Assembly: GCF_014349105.1 (NCBI RefSeq)
Contig: NZ_JACSJI010000004.1
Span: 1 to 64,000, forward strand
Source: Caulobacter sp. 17J80-11
GTDB lineage: Bacteria > Pseudomonadota > Alphaproteobacteria > Caulobacterales > Caulobacteraceae
Direction of reading: 5' to 3'
DNA length: 64,000 nucleotides
Made by a program: the position numbers and the translations under genes. The notes under the pieces were generated by a model that did no database searches, was not told the DNA's origin, and saw only the letters and a list, made by a program, of their open reading frames with translations. Positions 59,149 through 64,000 of this stretch are shown here, one piece after another (within the stretch, counting starts at the first letter, position 1; each line of letters begins with the position of its first letter).

Positions 59149-62100
59149 CTAGCGCGACTCCTTCCGCCACCGCACCGAGAGGGTCGCGGCGCCGGTGGCG
59201 GCGATGCGGGAGACGATCGACAGGTTGCGCCGGGCGCGCCATTCGGCCTCGACCGCCGAGCCTTCGACGCCGCCGCCGATGATCTCCAGATAGATGTCCT
59301 CGGTGACGTACTTGCCGCCGGCCACGGTCATGCCGGACTCGTCGCCGCCGCCGAAGGTCAGCCGGTCGAGGCCCGCGAACTCGCGCAGGTTGCCGAACAC
59401 GTCCAGGCCGCCGCCGCCGGCCATCGACGCCAGCGCCGAGGCCAGCTGGGCGGCTTCCAGCGGCGACAGCTGCGAGGCCGAGCGGCCGAACAGCACCTGG
59501 GACAGGATCTCGTCCTGGGGCAGGGCCGGCTCGGAGGTCAGCTTGACCTCGGGCTCGGCCGCCGTGCCGCGGATCTCGACGATGGCGGTCAGCGACGGGT
59601 CTTCGCGCACCGCGCGCAGGTTCAGGTCGATGGCCGCCAGATTGGTGCTCAGGCCCACCGTGCCGCCCTCGTCGAACACGAAGCGGGCGCCGGCGAACTC
59701 CCAGTCGCCGCGCACGACGGTGGCTAGGCCCTTGAGTTCCGGCTGGGCGACCGTGCCGCCGACGTGGGCGTCCAGGGCCAGCTCCACGTCCAGGCCCCGG
59801 CCCCGCACGAACACGCGGTTGTCGGCCTTCAGGGTGACGTCCAGCGCCACCGACGGCCCGGCGCCGCGCGGCTGGATCATCTGCTGCTCGCCGACCGGCT
59901 TGTTGATCTCGATCACGTCCATCTTCACGACGCCGCCGCCGCGGCCGCCGATCCGGGTGGCCGAGATCTCGGCCTCCTGGACGGCCAGGTCGCCGACCAG
60001 GGCCAGCTTGCCGTCGGCGGCGCGGGTGACGGTCAGCGGGCCAGTGGCGCGGGCCTCGGCCAGGTCGTTGTCGATGATCCGGAAGTTGCGCAGCGAGACG
60101 GTGAAGCTGGAGGCGCCGCCGGCGCGCAGGTCCAGCCGGCCTTCGCCGGTGACCGTGCCGCGGCCGCCGTCGGCGGCGGTGAAGCTCTCCACCACCGCGC
60201 CGCCCTGGTCGAACCGGGTCTTCATGTCCAGCGCGGTCAGCTTCAGGCCGGTGGCGAAGTCCTCGAAGCGGCCGCCCTCCAGGTTGGCGTAGCCCTGCAC
60301 CTTGGGCGCGTTCAGCGTGCCGGCCAGCGAGCCCTCGGCCGAGATCTGCCCCGACAGCCGCCGGTCGCCGCCCAGCAGCAGGTCCCAGATCGGCTGGATC
60401 TCGCCGGCCGCGGAGAAGCGGCCGTTCATCGGCTTGTCGCGCACGATAGCCAGGCGCAGCGGGCGGGCCGAGGCTTCCACGGGCAGCACCAGCGAGGTGT
60501 CGGCGCGCACGCCGCCCTCGTCGAAGGCGGACGCGTCGATCGCCAGGCTGCGGTCGGTGAGCCTGGCCTTCACGGTGGCGTCGACCGCCAGGCGGCGCGG
60601 GCCGTCGAGGCTGCGGGCGTCCTCCAGCTTGGCGTCCAGCGAGCCGCCCAGCTGGTCGCCGCGGCCGTGCAGGTCGACGCTGCCGGTGACCTTGCCCTCG
60701 AACCGGTCGCTCAGCGCGTTGAGCCGCACGCCGTCGACCTCGGCGCGGGCGTCGACGTTCTCGCCGGCCTGGCTGGCGTCGGCGGTCAGCCGCCCGCCGC
60801 CCACGCCGACGTCCAGCTTCAGGCTGCGGCCGTCCGGATCCAGGGTGACCACGGCCGGGGCCAGGGTGTTGAACTTGACGCCGCGCAGGGCGCCGTCGCC
60901 GGTCAGGCTGACGGTCTGGCGCTGGCCGGCGCGTGAATACAGGCCAGTGCCGTTGAACCGGCCGGGGTTCGGGCCGGCCACGTCGGCGGTGACGGTGAAG
61001 GGCAGGCGGGCCAGCGTGCCCGTGCCCTTCAGGCTGAGCGTCCGAAGCGCCCAGGTCGCGCCGCGCGGGCGCACGTCGGTCCCGGTGACGTCCAGCACGG
61101 CGGCGGCGGAGCCCGGCCCGTCGGTCAGGCGGACCGTCCCGCCCAGCTTGCCGGAGGTCAGGAACACGCCGGGGCCGGCGGCGAAGGTCAGGTCGGCGGC
61201 CGAGGGCGCGCTGTTGCGCAGCGCCAGGCTGCCCTTGGCCTGCACGCCTGCGCCGTCGACGTTCAGGTCCCGCAGGGTCACGCCGCCGGGCACGAACTGG
61301 AAGGCTGACGCCGCGCGCACCGGACCGTAGGCCGAGCCGCCGACCACGCCGACGCGCCCGTCCGAGCCGCGCGGGTCGCTCTGGAAGGTCAGGTCGACCA
61401 TGGCGCCGGTAAGGGTGATGACCGGGGTGTCGATCTGCTGCAGCCGCGCCTTCAGGTCGATGCGGGGGGCGCCGAGATTGCCGGTCAGGTTTCCGGTCCC
61501 CTTGGCCTGGCCGGCGATTTCCACCGGGCCGGCCTGGAACGGGCCCTTGGCCGACCAGTCCAGCGCCAGGTTCAGGCTGCCGTTCAGGCCCATGCTGCCC
61601 TTGCCGTCGGCCTGGGCCGCCTTGCCCTCGAGCCGGGCGCGGTCGATCTCGATCACGTTCCGGACCAAGGCGCCGGTCGCGCGCAGGCGCGGCTCGGTCC
61701 CCATCAGCCGGTCGAACTGCGACAGGCCGGTGGCGAAGCGCCGGCCGCGCGCGTCGGCCGTGACGTTCCAGCGGTTCACGCCGTGGGGGCGGTTGCCTTT
61801 GAAGTCGGCGACGATCTCGCCCTTCGCGCCTTTGCGGATGGCCGACGGGTCGGTCAGGGTCGCCTGGCCCTGGAAGGTCAGGGTCCCGGTCAGGCCGCGC
61901 GCGCCCGAACCCTTGATCTTCAGGCCGGCGCCGGTCGCGTCCACGCGGGTCAGCAGGAAGCGCCCGTCCTTCAGGCGCGCCAGCTCGATGTCGGCGCGCG
62001 GACGCGGCCCGAACAGGCGGGGGAGCACGCCGGCGCCCGTGCCGCCGGTCCCGGTCAGCCTGGTCTTGATGTCCCAGCGTCCCGCCTTCCAGGCGACCTC

Positions 62101-63333
62101 GATCGGCCCGGCCGCCTTGCCCAGCCGGTAGCCGACCGCGGTGAACTGCTCGACGCTGGTGTCGCCGGTGAAGCGCCAGGCCTTCGGGTCGCCGTTCCAG
62201 ACGCCCTTGATCCGCCCGGCCCCGGCCAGGTCGTGGCCGATCAGCCGGGAGATCGAGCCGGTGGCAACGTCCAGGCGCACGCCGTCGGGCGCGGTGCGGC
62301 CCTTGGGCTCGAACACGCCGAAGGAGCGGGCGGTCAGGTTGGGGGCCCGGGCTTCCCAGGCGACGGCGAAGCGGTCGGCCGCGCGGCGCTGGCCGGCCAG
62401 ACCGAACTTGACCTCGTCGCCCAGCCGCCGGCCGAAGGGGGCGAACAGGTCGGAGCCGGCGAACACCATCCGCCCGCCGATCAGCGCGCCGCCGTCGTCC
62501 CAGCGGCCGTCGACCAGCAGGGGGGTGAAGGAGCCCGACTTCAGCAGGGCCTCGACCCGGCCGTCCTTGGTCGCGCCGCCGACCCTGACCTTCAGGGTGA
62601 AGGGCAGGTCGGGCGAGTAGCCGAGCGAGCCGGCGATGGGGCCGCCTTTCGATTCAATAGCTTGAACGTCGACCTTGAGCGTATTTTTCAGGTCGCCGCG
62701 CCCGCCGATCGACACGTCCGCGGTCACGAAGTCGCCCGGCCGCGAGACGCTCTTGGCGTCCAGCTTCACGGCCTTGGCGCCCAGGCGGTCGACGTCGGCC
62801 TCGCCGGCCACGGTCCAGCGGCCGTACTCCTTGGAGAAGTCCGGCAGCAGTTCGATCTGGCCCTCGAACCGGTCGATGTCGATCGACAGCGGCATGGGGG
62901 AGGGCGGCTCCAGCTGCGGCTCCAGCTCCGGACGGCGGATCAGGCGCAGCACCTCGGCGCTGATCAGCTCGGCGTGGAAGCGGCGGCCGATCAGCGGCGT
63001 CCAGCTCCAGTCGACGCGGACGTTTTTGGCCTCCAGCCACACGCCCTTGGCGTCGGCCACGGTCACCCGCTCCAGGGTGAAGTCGTTCCACAGGTCGCCC
63101 TTCAGGCCGTAAACGCTGAGCGTTCCGAAGCGGCCGACCTTCTTGCCCTGCACCAGGGTCAGGATCAGTTCGCGCCCCGGCTTGGAGACCAGGCCGTAGC
63201 GGCCGACCGCGAACACGCCGATCGCGAGCGCGGCCAGCACGGCCGCGGCGACGGCCAGCCACCACGCGGCGGTCCGGCGTCGCGTTTCGCGCTTTTTGGC
63301 GTCGCGCTCCGGGGCGGGGGTCTGGTCGGTCAA
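59149..63333 (-). CDS. tamB: Translocation and assembly module subunit TamB
   Basis: 1394 residues. An N-terminal membrane anchor (TAAWWLAVAAAVLAALAIGV, 23-42) is followed by a very long beta-helical AsmA-like periplasmic region and the conserved C-terminal TamB (DUF490) domain (LSVRWRKESR end, DEILSQVLFGRSASQLSPLE). TamB spans the periplasm as a hydrophobic groove and works with TamA in outer-membrane protein insertion and lipid transport. TTG start at 63333. tamA lies immediately upstream on the same strand, as is usual. Confidence 0.95.
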   Translation of the reverse strand: MTDQTPAPERDAKKRETRRRTAAWWLAVAAAVLAALAIGVFAVGRYGLVSKPGRELILTLVQGKKVGRFGTLSVYGLKGDLWNDFTLERVTVADAKGVWLEAKNVRVDWSWTPLIGRRFHAELISAEVLRLIRRPELEPQLEPPSPMPLSIDIDRFEGQIELLPDFSKEYGRWTVAGEADVDRLGAKAVKLDAKSVSRPGDFVTADVSIGGRGDLKNTLKVDVQAIESKGGPIAGSLGYSPDLPFTLKVRVGGATKDGRVEALLKSGSFTPLLVDGRWDDGGALIGGRMVFAGSDLFAPFGRRLGDEVKFGLAGQRRAADRFAVAWEARAPNLTARSFGVFEPKGRTAPDGVRLDVATGSISRLIGHDLAGAGRIKGVWNGDPKAWRFTGDTSVEQFTAVGYRLGKAAGPIEVAWKAGRWDIKTRLTGTGGTGAGVLPRLFGPRPRADIELARLKDGRFLLTRVDATGAGLKIKGSGARGLTGTLTFQGQATLTDPSAIRKGAKGEIVADFKGNRPHGVNRWNVTADARGRRFATGLSQFDRLMGTEPRLRATGALVRNVIEIDRARLEGKAAQADGKGSMGLNGSLNLALDWSAKGPFQAGPVEIAGQAKGTGNLTGNLGAPRIDLKARLQQIDTPVITLTGAMVDLTFQSDPRGSDGRVGVVGGSAYGPVRAASAFQFVPGGVTLRDLNVDGAGVQAKGSLALRNSAPSAADLTFAAGPGVFLTSGKLGGTVRLTDGPGSAAAVLDVTGTDVRPRGATWALRTLSLKGTGTLARLPFTVTADVAGPNPGRFNGTGLYSRAGQRQTVSLTGDGALRGVKFNTLAPAVVTLDPDGRSLKLDVGVGGGRLTADASQAGENVDARAEVDGVRLNALSDRFEGKVTGSVDLHGRGDQLGGSLDAKLEDARSLDGPRRLAVDATVKARLTDRSLAIDASAFDEGGVRADTSLVLPVEASARPLRLAIVRDKPMNGRFSAAGEIQPIWDLLLGGDRRLSGQISAEGSLAGTLNAPKVQGYANLEGGRFEDFATGLKLTALDMKTRFDQGGAVVESFTAADGGRGTVTGEGRLDLRAGGASSFTVSLRNFRIIDNDLAEARATGPLTVTRAADGKLALVGDLAVQEAEISATRIGGRGGGVVKMDVIEINKPVGEQQMIQPRGAGPSVALDVTLKADNRVFVRGRGLDVELALDAHVGGTVAQPELKGLATVVRGDWEFAGARFVFDEGGTVGLSTNLAAIDLNLRAVREDPSLTAIVEIRGTAAEPEVKLTSEPALPQDEILSQVLFGRSASQLSPLEAAQLASALASMAGGGGLDVFGNLREFAGLDRLTFGGGDESGMTVAGGKYVTEDIYLEIIGGGVEGSAVEAEWRARRNLSIVSRIAATGAATLSVRWRKESR

Positions 63334-63420
63334 AGCGCCTGCCCCCGGCTACTGTGGAGCTTCCACGGTAAAGCTGCGGCGTACGGACAAGGTTCCGCCG
63401 CGGGGCGGACGCGTGAGCTT

Positions 63421-63446
63421 TCCTTCTCCCGAGAGGGGAGAAGGGA
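63421..63446. repeat. Hairpin of the family C core between tamA and tamB
   Basis: TCCTTCTCCC (63421-63430) and GGGAGAAGGGA (63436-63446) form an almost perfect stem over GAGAG. The same core is seen in the elements at 12367-12537 and 49125-49280. It may reduce read-through from tamA into tamB. Confidence 0.7.
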
Positions 63447-63466
63447 GATGGCGGCGCGAATCCCGC

Positions 63467-64000
63467 TCAAAACGCCTGCCCGATGCTGATGTAGATCTGG
63501 AAGTTCGGGTCGCCCTCGTCGGGGTTGACCGGCACGGCGACGTCGGCGCGGATCGGGCCGAACGGCAGGAAGTAGCGCACGCCCACGCCCAGCGAGAACT
63601 TGGCCCCGTCGAAGCTGGGCGACGGCTCCAGGCCCACCGCGCCGACGTCGCTGAACAGCACGTAGCCCCAGTTCTCGAAAATGCGCCGGCGCAGCTCCAG
63701 CGAGCCTTCGGCCAGCGACAGGCCGCCGCTGGGAGTGTTGTCGGGGAAGCGGGGGCCGACGCCCTGGTAGGCGTAGCCGCGCACCGAACCGCCGCCGCCG
63801 GCGAAGAAGCGTTCGGCCGTCGGCACTTCGGGCAGGGTCCCGCCGATCAGCGAGCCCAGCCGCAGGCGTCCGGCCACCACCGTGCGGCCCTGGTTGAACG
63901 GCACGTAGTAGGTGCCCTGGGCGTCGACCCGGGCGTAGGTCAGCTCCTCGTCGCCCAGCACCTGGGTGGGCTCCAGCCGGCCGTTGACCCGCCAGCCGCG
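63467..64000 (-). CDS. tamA: TamA / BamA-family outer-membrane barrel, C-terminal part
   Basis: The gene extends past the window edge; 177 residues of its C-terminal barrel are present (RGWRVNGRLEP at the cut side). Visible features are the VRGY motif in GGGSVRGYAYQGVGP (a BamA/TamA lid-lock signature), FSLGVGVRYFLPFGPIRADV and the closing FQIYISIGQAF with a terminal Phe required by the barrel-assembly machinery. Position immediately upstream of tamB indicates TamA rather than BamA. Confidence 0.92.
   Translation of the reverse strand, partial: RGWRVNGRLEPTQVLGDEELTYARVDAQGTYYVPFNQGRTVVAGRLRLGSLIGGTLPEVPTAERFFAGGGGSVRGYAYQGVGPRFPDNTPSGGLSLAEGSLELRRRIFENWGYVLFSDVGAVGLEPSPSFDGAKFSLGVGVRYFLPFGPIRADVAVPVNPDEGDPNFQIYISIGQAF

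Overview
The window is very GC-rich with GC-dominated third codon positions, frequent GTG/TTG starts and tightly packed genes. Its gene set fits an alphaproteobacterium of the Caulobacterales (Caulobacter/Phenylobacterium-like): gyrA next to coaD, a TonB-dependent receptor, many hybrid histidine kinases, SpoIIAA-like and HspQ proteins, an aerobic phenylalanine hydroxylase and the arginine succinyltransferase pathway. This placement is inference from gene content; there is no rRNA or tRNA in the window to confirm it.

Layout. 1-8.6 kb: the last codons of tuf with a strong terminator, an atypical NRAMP-family transporter, a LysR regulator, Cu/Zn superoxide dismutase, gyrA, coaD, and a run of small minus-strand genes. 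8.9-12.4 kb: four secreted cyclophilin-type prolyl isomerases in tandem. 12.5-21 kb: Ppx/GppA phosphatase, HspQ, beta-carbonic anhydrase, a hybrid histidine kinase, a glutathione transferase, three overlapping paralogous four-cysteine membrane-anchored proteins of unknown function, and phenylalanine hydroxylase. 21-27.7 kb: three L,D-transpeptidase-like proteins and two alanine-zipper lipoproteins, arranged as a duplicated lipoprotein/transpeptidase pair around a MASE1 hybrid kinase. 27.7-35.4 kb: a serine hydrolase, two small CxxC/HxxC paralogues, a sulfatase with the relic of a second sulfatase-type unit behind it, a HisKA_2 kinase, an RTX-type calcium-binding protein and a SpoIIAA-like protein. 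35.6-48.5 kb: DUF885 peptidase, YidB-like protein, TPR-sulfotransferase, a TetR/SDR divergent pair, LtrA-like membrane protein, TonB-dependent receptor, 2-hydroxyacid dehydrogenase, a LysE exporter with a cupin gene, and a secreted small protein. 48.7-54.5 kb: an SseB-like protein and an arginine succinyltransferase operon in which the desuccinylase position is held by an M20-type hydrolase. 54.9-59 kb: a novel-looking internally repeated Gly-rich protein, CheW, and several small genes. 59.1-64 kb: tamA (cut by the window edge) and tamB, for outer-membrane protein assembly.

Between genes there are several families of long imperfect palindromes, each present two or three times in the window and usually sitting right after stop codons. 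They look like dispersed REP/BIME-like elements. They account for most of the non-coding space and in places supply or abut a stop codon.

The most promising undescribed items are the three-gene four-cysteine family (18.6-20.1 kb), the lipoprotein/L,D-transpeptidase duplication (21.2-27.7 kb), the hexa-repeat IGDLV protein (54.9-55.5 kb) and the CxxC/HxxC small-protein pair with duplicated leaders (29.4-30.0 kb). No CRISPR array, phage, IS transposase or tRNA was recognised.
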